A DNA stretch of 11,174 nt, from positions 1 through 11,174 of the forward strand of contig CALBTC010000348.1 of NCBI GenBank assembly GCA_937967805.1, written 5' to 3'. Within the stretch, counting starts at the first letter, position 1, and each line of letters starts with the position of its first letter. Positions 1 to 5,397 of the stretch are shown here, piece after piece. The notes under the pieces are model-generated. The model worked only from the letters and a program-made list of their open reading frames with translations. It ran no database searches and was not told the DNA's origin. The DNA comes from an uncultured Anaerolineaceae bacterium (GTDB lineage: Bacteria; Chloroflexota; Anaerolineae; Promineifilales; Promineifilaceae). A program made the translations under genes and the position numbers.

Positions 1-315
1 AACCAATCCCAACCACAGCAAATGCAGCACCCCGATAATGCTCACCGTGATGGTGATCACAACTTTGTAGGTGGGGAACAGCTTGGGCCCAATCAACGAT
101 TCTTCTGGGCGGTATTGGGCGGCAATCTCTTCGGGATGGCCAAACTCGCGCAGCAGCGCGGCCGTCATTTTTGGCGTCGGTTCGCCGTTGCTCTGTTCTT
201 CTAGCGTGTCCAGCAGCAGAGAGCGTAACTCCATTTCAATATCTGCCCGATTGCTACGGGGCAGATGTTCGCCAACTTCATTCACGTATCGATCAATCAT
301 TTCATTTGCATCCAT
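1..315 (-). CDS. HAAS-domain membrane protein, N-terminal part (runs off the left edge)
   Basis: I found this gene by reading the minus strand from ATG at 315; 105 codons are open to the window edge. A strong ribosome site, GGAGGA (326-321), lies five bases upstream. The protein starts MDANEMIDRYVNEVGEHLP and has the pattern of the HAAS (HTH-associated alpha-helical signalling) domain: an E-x-ELRSLLLD helix near residues 27-36, a Gly/Pro turn, then an LLREFGHPEEIAAQYRP segment near residues 56-72. A LIGPKLFP stretch and a hydrophobic segment from about residue 85 suggest a first membrane helix. HAAS proteins are typically encoded beside PadR regulators, and a PadR gene lies just upstream in the same direction, so the pair is probably one transcript. 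The rest of the protein (usually further membrane helices or a permease part) is outside the window. Family call is fairly sure; function unknown. Confidence 0.8.
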   Translation of the reverse strand, partial: MDANEMIDRYVNEVGEHLPRSNRADIEMELRSLLLDTLEEQSNGEPTPKMTAALLREFGHPEEIAAQYRPEESLIGPKLFPTYKVVITITVSIIGVLHLLWLGLV

Positions 316-375
316 TTTAGTCCTCCGCAATGTGCAACGCACTCCCTTGTTCTTTCAAAATATAATTGGAGTTTG

Positions 376-435
376 TGTCATTCCCGCGAAGGCGGGAATC
401 CATAGGCCTGGACTCCCGCCTTCGCAGGAGTGACA
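376..435. repeat. REP-like imperfect inverted repeat in the PadR-HAAS gap
   Basis: The arms at 376-400 and 411-435 are about 25 bases each and pair with about three mismatches around a 10-base loop. The left arm contains ATTCCCGCGAAGGCGGGAAT, which is itself a nested palindrome. This TCATTCCCGCGAAGGCGGGAATCC type of sequence is a familiar dispersed intergenic repeat in many bacteria (known from memory, not searched). It lies 178 bp inside a probable operon, so it could form an mRNA hairpin between the padR and HAAS cistrons. There is no T-tract, so I do not call it a terminator. Confidence 0.75.
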
Positions 436-493
436 AGTAAAGTTTTGGTTGCCCAATTAAATTTTAAATCTGCAACAAAGTGTGTGCACCTGA

Positions 494-850
494 TCATTTC
501 GTTTTCAAGCCTAGTAGTTCGTTCATCACGACAACCAGGGCTTGCCACTCCTGGGTGAGATTGGCAAAAACCATCTCACCTTCCTGGCTCATTTTGTAGT
601 AGCGGCGGGGACGGGCATCGTCCACCACCTGCCAATCGCTTTCTAGCAACCCCTGGGATTCCAGGCGGCGCAGCAAGGGATATAGGGTGCCTTCGTTGAT
701 TTCCATCCCCTGCTCATCGAGCGTCTGTTTCAGCGAGTAGCCGTACTGTTCGTCTTGAAGCTGGCTCAACACTGCCAGCATCAGCACGCCCCGGCGCAGC
801 TCGAGCAAAAGTTTTTCGTAAAGCGCTTCTTTTTCGTTATTTGTTGCCAT
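494..850 (-). CDS. PadR-family transcriptional repressor
   Basis: This 118-residue DNA-binding repressor has the family's usual short length. The winged helix covers about residues 18-92. It includes ELRRGVLMLAVLSQL, then YGYSLKQTL (residues 36-44), then the signature EGTLYPLLRRLESQGLL (residues 53-69, recognition helix and wing), and RPRRYYKMSQEG, the usual PadR beta-wing. A C-terminal helix (EWQALVVVMNELL) would make the dimer contact. An in-frame ATG at 859 would give 121 residues, but it lies inside the -10 box (TATAATG), so it cannot be on the transcript. I choose ATG 850, which coincides with the predicted transcription start and implies leaderless translation; there is no Shine-Dalgarno at either ATG. 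The operator at 861-881 implies autorepression. The HAAS gene downstream is the likely regulated partner. The ligand is unknown. Confidence 0.92.
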   Translation of the reverse strand: MATNNEKEALYEKLLLELRRGVLMLAVLSQLQDEQYGYSLKQTLDEQGMEINEGTLYPLLRRLESQGLLESDWQVVDDARPRRYYKMSQEGEMVFANLTQEWQALVVVMNELLGLKTK

Positions 851-857
851 GTGGCGC

Positions 858-887
858 ATTATACTGTATGGTATACAGTATTGTCAA
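858..887 (-). promoter_or_regulatory. padR promoter, perfect consensus -35/-10
   Basis: On the minus strand, TTGACA (887-882) is followed by an 18-base spacer and TATAAT (863-858). Both hexamers match the sigma-70 consensus fully. Transcription should start near 850-852, at or next to the chosen padR ATG at 850, so the mRNA would have almost no leader. The strength of the promoter fits a gene held down by its own repressor. Confidence 0.85.
861..881. promoter_or_regulatory. Palindromic operator inside the padR promoter
   Basis: ATACTGTAT and ATACAGTAT form a perfect 9-base inverted repeat with a 3-base spacer (870-872). It fills the -35/-10 spacer and takes in half of the -10 box. Position and symmetry fit a PadR dimer site that blocks RNA polymerase. 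That PadR is the protein that binds here is inference from adjacency. Confidence 0.8.
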
Positions 888-918
888 TGCCCAAGTATTC
901 TTTGAACTGTATCAAAGC

Positions 919-971
919 AAAAAAAGCACCCTTTTGAAACGGCCGTTTCCCGGTCAATTCCAAAAGGGTGC
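919..971 (-). terminator. Rho-independent terminator of the TetR gene
   Basis: The arms at 926-936 and 961-971 (GCACCCTTTTG and CAAAAGGGTGC) pair perfectly over 11 bp. On the minus strand the hairpin is followed by seven U's (925-919). It lies about 40 bases past the TetR stop. The loop holds its own 14-base palindrome, GAAACGGCCGTTTC (936-949, sharing one base with the outer arm), so the structure can form a hairpin within a hairpin. Confidence 0.88.
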
Positions 972-1011
972 GCGGATTACACTACAATATTTTATTTTTG
1001 CCCGGCCAGAT

Positions 1012-1623
1012 TCAAAATAGGTCCCGCAATGCACCGGTTTCGACAGTGCCTTGCCGCAGCATACGGAGGAGCGTGAGCGGTATTGCCTGAATCGCCGTGG
1101 GGGAAATTGGGAGACGGCCGTTCAGAAATTGCTCCAACAAATTGAGCATGCCACCCACATAAAACGTGGCCAGGACCAATACCTCTGCCTCATCAAGCTC
1201 CGTTTCATGGTGTGAATACGAATCTAAAAATGAGGCGATGGTCAGTTCTCGGACTGCCGAGCCGGCATTTTGCAGCGCAACCTGAACCAATCGCACGCGA
1301 TTCGGATCAGCCAGATCGATTTGCTGTGCTGAAAGGAGGTCGCTCATTTCACCCGTTTCAAAATAATGATCAAGCGCATCCTTATCAATCGATTGGTACA
1401 TGCCGGCAAAGAAATCGGCCACTTCAGCCAGCAGCAGCGCCTCTTTACTGTCGTAATGTTGGTAGAAAGTAACCCGCGCAATGTCTGCCTCCCGGCAGAT
1501 ATCGGAAATTGAGATATCCGCAAAAGATTTATTCTCCAGCAGCGTGCGCAACGCACTTTGCAGCAGCGTGCGGGTACGGCGAATACGCGGGTCGTTTGGG
1601 GTTTCGGCCAAATAGTCACTCAT
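1012..1623 (-). CDS. TetR/AcrR-family transcriptional repressor
   Basis: This 203-residue protein is of normal TetR size. The N-terminal DNA-binding domain includes RTRTLLQSALRTLLENKSF (helix 1), then the helix-turn-helix ISISDICREADIARVTFYQHY at about residues 37-57 and the following SKEALLLAEV helix. The remainder is alpha-helical and should form the ligand and dimer domain; it matches nothing I can name. An upstream TTG at 1662 extends the frame by 13 codons, but ATG 1623 has a good Shine-Dalgarno, GAGGA (1635-1631), seven bases before it, so I take ATG. The gene diverges from the sulfotransferase gene across a short region with two tandem palindromes that look like TetR operators. It probably represses that gene, and possibly itself. 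It ends in a strong terminator. Confidence 0.92.
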   Translation of the reverse strand: MSDYLAETPNDPRIRRTRTLLQSALRTLLENKSFADISISDICREADIARVTFYQHYDSKEALLLAEVADFFAGMYQSIDKDALDHYFETGEMSDLLSAQQIDLADPNRVRLVQVALQNAGSAVRELTIASFLDSYSHHETELDEAEVLVLATFYVGGMLNLLEQFLNGRLPISPTAIQAIPLTLLRMLRQGTVETGALRDLF

Positions 1624-1666
1624 AAAGCTTTCCTCGCCATAAGTATACCAATTAATAGCCAAACAG

Positions 1667-1694
1667 TTGACATTAATCTTACACCTGTTAGAAT
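1667..1694 (+). promoter_or_regulatory. Promoter of the sulfotransferase gene
   Basis: TTGACA (1667-1672) is followed after 16 bases by TAGAAT (1689-1694), five of six matches to TATAAT. Transcription would start near 1701, giving a leader of about 45 bases before ATG 1745. The promoter overlaps the first of two candidate TetR operators. Confidence 0.7.
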
Positions 1695-1714
1695 CAAATC
1701 TTACAACTGTAAGT
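1677..1714. promoter_or_regulatory. Tandem TetR-type operators O1 and O2
   Basis: O2 (1699-1714) contains CTTACA-AC-TGTAAG, a perfect 6-base palindrome with a 2-base spacer. O1 (1677-1692), TCTTACACCTGTTAGA, is the same sequence with degenerate positions. Their centres are 22 bp apart, about two helical turns, so two dimers could bind the same face of the DNA. O1 lies across the spacer and -10 of the sulfotransferase promoter, and O2 across the likely start site. Assigning them to the adjacent TetR is inference. Confidence 0.75.
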
Positions 1715-1744
1715 TATCTCAATAAAGGGAATACGAAACTTTTT

Positions 1745-3061
1745 ATGAACGCTTCAACTTCACACTTAGGTGACACGCAGGCAAAACCACCTATCCATTC
1801 TTTGTTAATTAAGATGGTCCAGACGATGGTGCTGGCCGTCCTGGGCCTATTATTTTGGCCGCTTTACGCCGTTGGCCGGCAAATCTGGCACCGGCCGCCC
1901 AATGGGGTGCATTGGGTGCAGGTCAAACGGTACTTGCGGCTTATGTGGTCTGTGCAGCCTCCGCCGCCGGGCCTTTCGCGGCGGGCACGCGTTTGGCTCA
2001 CGCTCAGCATCCTGCAAAAGCTGCTGCTGACGCCGCTGGCCGGCCTGGCCTGGCTGCTCGATGAACTGCTGTACGGAAACGCGCTGAACGAAACGGCCGT
2101 TGTCGCTCCCCTGTTTGTGATTAGCGGCGGTCGCAGCGGCAGTACGCAAATGACCCGCTACCTGGAAGCCGACCCGGCTTTGACGGCCCCCAACCTGCTG
2201 CAATGCATGTTTCCCTACCTGTGGCTGTGGCGACTGGCGCCCCGCACCATTGGCCGAATGGTAACGGCGGAAACAGTGCGCGCCCGCATTAAAGCGATGG
2301 TGCCCCCTGAGCTGCTGGAAAGACACGACCTGGAACCGTTTAAAGCAGATACGTTTGACGGGGCGTTGTACGCGGCACACTTGAATCCGATGGCCCTGTA
2401 CCTGGGGCCCGACGTTTCGGCGCGCGAGTTCAACTTTGCCGCCTTTGTGCCGGAAGAACGGCCCTGGATGGAAGATGCAGTGGTGCAACTGGTCGACCGC
2501 CTCGGGCGCAAGCAGCGGCTGTTTGTCGGGGATGCAACAACAGGCAAGCCACGCCGTCTCTTCATCAAAGGCCACTTTCTTTGCGCGGCAGACGCCCTGG
2601 AGCGCCACTATCCCGATGCTGTGTTTCTAACGCTGGTGCGCGACCCGGCCAGCCGGTTACAAAGCGGCATTAACTATCTGCGGGTAAATCCCAGCGACCC
2701 CGGCCTGGGACCGCCACCCTGGGCCTGGCTGTCGGCCACATTGCAGCAGACAGAAAGCGATTACTGCCGGATTGAACAGGCGTGGTATTCGCGGACAGAT
2801 GACGCGCAACGCTGCGTGGTGCGCTTTGCGGACTTTGTGGCTGACCTCGAAGGCACGATGCAACACGTCTATCACCAATGTTTAAACCAGGCGCAGCTGC
2901 CACCACACATCCCGCGCACCCATCCTCCACGCGATCGGAAAAACTACACCGTCAACCGCTCACTGGCCGAGCTGGGCATTGATGCCGAACAGGTGCGCGC
3001 GCAGCTCGCTGATTATGTTGCCTGGTGCCAATCCGATAAGCAGGAGGAGATGCTGCCATGA
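1745..3061 (+). CDS. Membrane-anchored PAPS-dependent sulfotransferase family protein
   Basis: This 438-residue protein has the two PAPS-binding signatures of the sulfotransferase superfamily. The 5'-phosphosulfate loop is LFVISGGRSGSTQMTRYLEAD, with GGRSGST at about residues 128-134. The 3'-phosphate motif is LVRDPASRLQS at about 297-307, preceded by FIKGHFLCAADALERHYPDA. The family moves a sulfate from PAPS to a hydroxyl or amine of a sugar, lipid or metabolite; the acceptor cannot be read here. A hydrophobic N-terminus (about residues 19-45) and another hydrophobic stretch (about 81-111) suggest attachment to the inner face of the membrane, so a lipid or envelope glycan acceptor is plausible. 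The frame runs back to TTG 1667, but that codon is the -35 box, so ATG 1745 is used; an AAGGGA about 14 bases upstream is a weak ribosome site. Likely repressed by the divergent TetR. Family sure, substrate unknown. Confidence 0.85.
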   Translation: MNASTSHLGDTQAKPPIHSLLIKMVQTMVLAVLGLLFWPLYAVGRQIWHRPPNGVHWVQVKRYLRLMWSVQPPPPGLSRRARVWLTLSILQKLLLTPLAGLAWLLDELLYGNALNETAVVAPLFVISGGRSGSTQMTRYLEADPALTAPNLLQCMFPYLWLWRLAPRTIGRMVTAETVRARIKAMVPPELLERHDLEPFKADTFDGALYAAHLNPMALYLGPDVSAREFNFAAFVPEERPWMEDAVVQLVDRLGRKQRLFVGDATTGKPRRLFIKGHFLCAADALERHYPDAVFLTLVRDPASRLQSGINYLRVNPSDPGLGPPPWAWLSATLQQTESDYCRIEQAWYSRTDDAQRCVVRFADFVADLEGTMQHVYHQCLNQAQLPPHIPRTHPPRDRKNYTVNRSLAELGIDAEQVRAQLADYVAWCQSDKQEEMLP

Positions 3062-3117
3062 GTGCGTTGATGCAGGCGTTACGCTATCCAAGTTTATTTG
3101 CATCCTGGCCTGAATAG
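3058..3117 (+). CDS. 19-codon ORF overlapping the sulfotransferase stop (possible remnant or coupled peptide)
   Basis: ATG at 3058 overlaps the sulfotransferase TGA in an ATGA junction and has a strong Shine-Dalgarno, AGGAGGAG, about ten bases upstream. This is how a translationally coupled next cistron starts. The frame ends after 19 codons (MSALMQALRYPSLFASWPE). It may be the stub of a lost downstream gene, cut short before the repeat at 3152, or a chance ORF. I recognise no family. Confidence 0.35.
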   Translation: MSALMQALRYPSLFASWPE

Positions 3118-3125
3118 CTTATGAT
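3097..3125 (+). promoter_or_regulatory. Candidate glnS promoter
   Basis: TTTGCA (3097-3102), a 17-base spacer and TATGAT (3120-3125) form a reasonable sigma-70 promoter. Transcription would start near 3132, so the inverted repeat at 3152-3199 would lie in the untranslated leader of glnS. The -35 matches only four of six positions, so this is tentative. Confidence 0.45.
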
Positions 3126-3151
3126 CGTAGCATGAAATTCAAGGATACAGG

Positions 3152-3199
3152 GGTGCCTGGCACTGGTCGGCAAAGACCGCCTGACCAGTGTCAGGCACC
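3152..3199. repeat. Inverted repeat of the GGTGCCTGACAC type in the glnS leader
   Basis: GGTGCCTGGCACTGGTC (3152-3168) pairs with GACCAGTGTCAGGCACC (3183-3199) over 17 bp with one mismatch, which is a G-U pair in RNA. The inner GGC/GCC can extend the stem. The GGTGCCTGACAC core is a dispersed intergenic palindrome seen in several phyla, often with REP-associated (Y1) transposases (from memory). No transposase is present here. The element ends 23 bases before the glnS start. Confidence 0.75.
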
Positions 3200-3222
3200 T
3201 TGACAGTTACCGAAAGGAACAT

Positions 3223-4935
3223 ATGATGACCAAGATTGTTGATCCGATGCCAGAAACCGATGAGCAGGACACGCCCAGCGATTTTTTACGCACGATGATT
3301 GCTGAGGATGTGGCCAACGGCCGTTTCGGCGGCAGAGTCCACACCCGTTTCCCCCCTGAACCCAACGGCTATCTACACATCGGCCACGCCAACGCCATCC
3401 ACACCGACTTCAGCATCGCCGCTGAGTTTGGTGGCAAGTGCAACTTGCGCTTCGACGACACCAATCCCACCAAAGAAGAGACCGAATACGTTGAAGGCAT
3501 CATGAACGACATCCGCTGGCTGGGCTATGATTGGGAAGACCGGCTTTTCTACGCCTCCGACTACTTCGACCAGCTTTACGAGTGGGCCGTTGATCTGATC
3601 AAAGAAGGCAAAGCGTACGTAGATGATTTGAGCCAGGAAGAGATGCGCGACTATCGCGGCACGCTCACCGAGCCGGGCAAAAACAGCCCGTACCGTAACC
3701 GCAGCGTGGCAGAAAACCTGGACCTGTTTGAGCGGATGAAGAACGGGGAGTTTGACGAAGGCTCCCGCACGCTGCGGGCCAAAATCGACATGAGCTCGCC
3801 CATCATCAACATGCGCGACCCGGTGATGTACCGCATTCTCAAGACGCCCCACTGGCGCACAGGCGACAAATGGTGCATCTATCCAATGTATGATTGGGCC
3901 CACGGTCAATCCGACGCCATCGAGGGCATTACCCATTCATTTTGCTCGCTGGAATACGTCAACCACCGGCCATTGTACGACTGGTTCCTGGACCAGATCG
4001 ACATCGACCACCATCCGCAGCAGATTGAATTCGGCCGTCTCAATGTGAGCCACACCATCACCAGCAAGCGCAAGCTGATCCGGCTGGTGGAGGAAGGGCA
4101 CGTCACCGGCTGGGACGACCCGCGGATGCCTACGCTGGCCGGTATGCGGCGGCGCGGCTATCCGCCGGCAGCCATACGCAACTTCCAGGATATGGTGGGC
4201 ATGGCCCGCTACAACCGCACGGTGGACATGGCGATGCTGGAAGCGGCCGTTCGCGACGAGCTCAATTCTCATGCACCACGGGCGATGGGGGTGTTACGGC
4301 CGTTGCGCGTCATCGTCACCAACTACCCGGAAGACAAGGTGGAATGGTTCGACGTGCCCACCTACCCACAGGACAAAGAGAACACCACCACCCGGCAGGT
4401 GCCCTTTAGCCGCGAACTGTTCATCGAGCAGGACGATTACATGGAAAACGCGCCTAAAAAGTTCTACCGCCTCAGCGAAGGGCGTGAGGTGCGCTTCCTG
4501 GGTGCCTATTTGCTCACCCTCACCGAAGCAATCAACGATGACGACGGCGACGTGGTGGAACTGCACTGTACGTATGATCCGGAAACAAGCGGGGGGAATG
4601 CGCCAGACGGCCGTAAAGTGCGCGGCACCATTCACTGGGTCAGCGCCCGGCACGCGCTCAACGCCGAGCTGCGCCAGTACGACGTGCTGTTCAACCGTGA
4701 AGACCCGGAAGAGGTGGACGAAGAAGGCCAGGATTTCACCGACAACCTCAACCCGCACAATCTAGAAATTCTGGACAACGCCAAGCTGGAACCGGGCCTG
4801 AAGTTTGCCCAAATTGGCGAAAGTTACCAGTTCATGCGCCAGGGCTACTACGCCAAAGACCCGGACAGCAGCGACGACCATCCCGTTTTCAACCTCACCG
4901 TCGCCCTGCGCGATTCGTGGGCCAAAGCAAAATAG
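3223..4935 (+). CDS. glnS: Glutamine--tRNA ligase (GlnRS)
   Basis: This class I aminoacyl-tRNA synthetase charges tRNA-Gln with glutamine using ATP, in the cytoplasm. It has 570 residues, close to the roughly 550 of the E. coli enzyme. The HIGH motif is in [19 protein letters not shown] (H52-H55), followed by [16 protein letters not shown], the GluRS/GlnRS family ATP and substrate segment. The KMSKS-loop equivalent is TSKRK (S281-K284), then [18 protein letters not shown], typical of GlnRS rather than GluRS. The C-terminal half is the beta-barrel anticodon-binding region (VTNYPEDK onward). The usual Met of GlnRS 'MSKRK' is Thr here. Start: ATG 3223 is followed at once by ATG 3226; AAGGA (3214-3218) is better placed for the second, so the true start may be one codon in. 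Monocistronic by appearance. Confidence 0.97.
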   Translation: MMTKIVDPMPETDEQDTPSDFLRTMIAEDVANGRFGGRVHTRFPPEPNGYLHIGHANAIHTDFSIAAEFGGKCNLRFDDTNPTKEETEYVEGIMNDIRWLGYDWEDRLFYASDYFDQLYEWAVDLIKEGKAYVDDLSQEEMRDYRGTLTEPGKNSPYRNRSVAENLDLFERMKNGEFDEGSRTLRAKIDMSSPIINMRDPVMYRILKTPHWRTGDKWCIYPMYDWAHGQSDAIEGITHSFCSLEYVNHRPLYDWFLDQIDIDHHPQQIEFGRLNVSHTITSKRKLIRLVEEGHVTGWDDPRMPTLAGMRRRGYPPAAIRNFQDMVGMARYNRTVDMAMLEAAVRDELNSHAPRAMGVLRPLRVIVTNYPEDKVEWFDVPTYPQDKENTTTRQVPFSRELFIEQDDYMENAPKKFYRLSEGREVRFLGAYLLTLTEAINDDDGDVVELHCTYDPETSGGNAPDGRKVRGTIHWVSARHALNAELRQYDVLFNREDPEEVDEEGQDFTDNLNPHNLEILDNAKLEPGLKFAQIGESYQFMRQGYYAKDPDSSDDHPVFNLTVALRDSWAKAK

Positions 4936-4969
4936 AAAAATATATAGTTTGCAGATTCTTGGTCAATGC

Positions 4970-5025
4970 AGATTGGGCCAATTTTCTCTGGTAAAAAGAT
5001 CGTACAGAAAAAATTGGCCCAATCT
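4970..5025. repeat. Perfect 16-bp inverted repeat after glnS (possible terminator hairpin)
   Basis: AGATTGGGCCAATTTT (4970-4985) and AAAATTGGCCCAATCT (5010-5025) are exact reverse complements around a 24-base loop, 34 bases after the glnS stop. No U-run follows on the plus strand, so it is not a textbook terminator, but it could stop or protect the glnS transcript. A partial direct copy, GCAGATTCTTGGTCAAT (4951-4967), lies immediately upstream of the left arm, which suggests a repeat family or an old duplication. Confidence 0.7.
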
Positions 5026-5397
5026 CTGTTATGCCGTAAGCGTTCAGACCCTAAGCGTTTCTACCTCTGGAAGTTGCGGCGAATTGGACGCCAAACTCTT
5101 AAGGTCTCTCTCGTAAAAGCGCCATCTGAACGGTTACGTCATGCCTGCTAATGTAATCACGGAAACTGTAAAACCATCAAGCTACCCTGAACAATGCCTA
5201 ATTCTGAACCGTTGCATTGATTTAGCGCTTGCTACGATAGTGGCAAATATGCTACTGTAGACGCAAGAATCACCATGCCCTTGCTCACTCTCCTCCAAAA
5301 TCATGGGGCGATTCAAATTCAACAAGCTACGCACATTTTTTCTTTTTACTGCACCGTAAAACAAAGCATCAACTAGTCCGCCGTCGGGAGGTTTGGA
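5026..5397. other. Intergenic stretch without a recognisable gene
   Basis: I see no convincing coding frame, RNA gene or transposon end here. Open frames are short and lack ribosome sites. The stretch contains the 20-bp direct repeat at 5231-5270 and, at its end, the GGGAGG ribosome site (5386-5391) of the next gene. It presumably holds that gene's promoter, but I found no good -35/-10 pair. Confidence 0.5.
5231..5270. promoter_or_regulatory. 20-bp direct repeat, possible activator site
   Basis: GCTACGATAGTGGCAAATAT (5231-5250) is followed directly by GCTACTGTAGACGCAAGAAT (5251-5270). The shared positions are GCTAC, TAG and GCAA, repeated with an exact 20-base period, about two helical turns. 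It lies 128-167 bases before the propeller gene. It may be a paired regulator site or chance. Confidence 0.25.

Noticed and set aside
376..435. Possible CRISPR repeat or terminator at the REP-like element
   Set aside because: There is one inverted pair with no regularly spaced direct repeats, and no U-run follows on either strand.
1624..1662. TTG start 13 codons upstream of the TetR ATG
   Set aside because: ATG 1623 has a well-placed GAGGA ribosome site and leaves a normal TetR N-terminus.
1667..1744. TTG start 26 codons upstream of the sulfotransferase ATG
   Set aside because: That TTG is the first codon of the TTGACA -35 box and the extension crosses both operators, so it is not on the transcript.
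1850..2608. A 252-codon open frame on the minus strand inside the sulfotransferase gene
   Set aside because: It is antisense to a clear sulfotransferase with PAPS motifs; its sequence is rich in Gln, Arg and His, typical of a GC-rich shadow frame, and it has no recognisable domain.
3373..3936. A 187-codon minus-strand frame inside glnS
   Set aside because: Antisense to the conserved catalytic core of GlnRS, with no ribosome site or domain; a shadow frame.
5026..5397. Possible tRNA or small RNA gene in the long gap
   Set aside because: I could not fold a cloverleaf or find a CCA-compatible acceptor stem, TPsiC loop motif or terminator.
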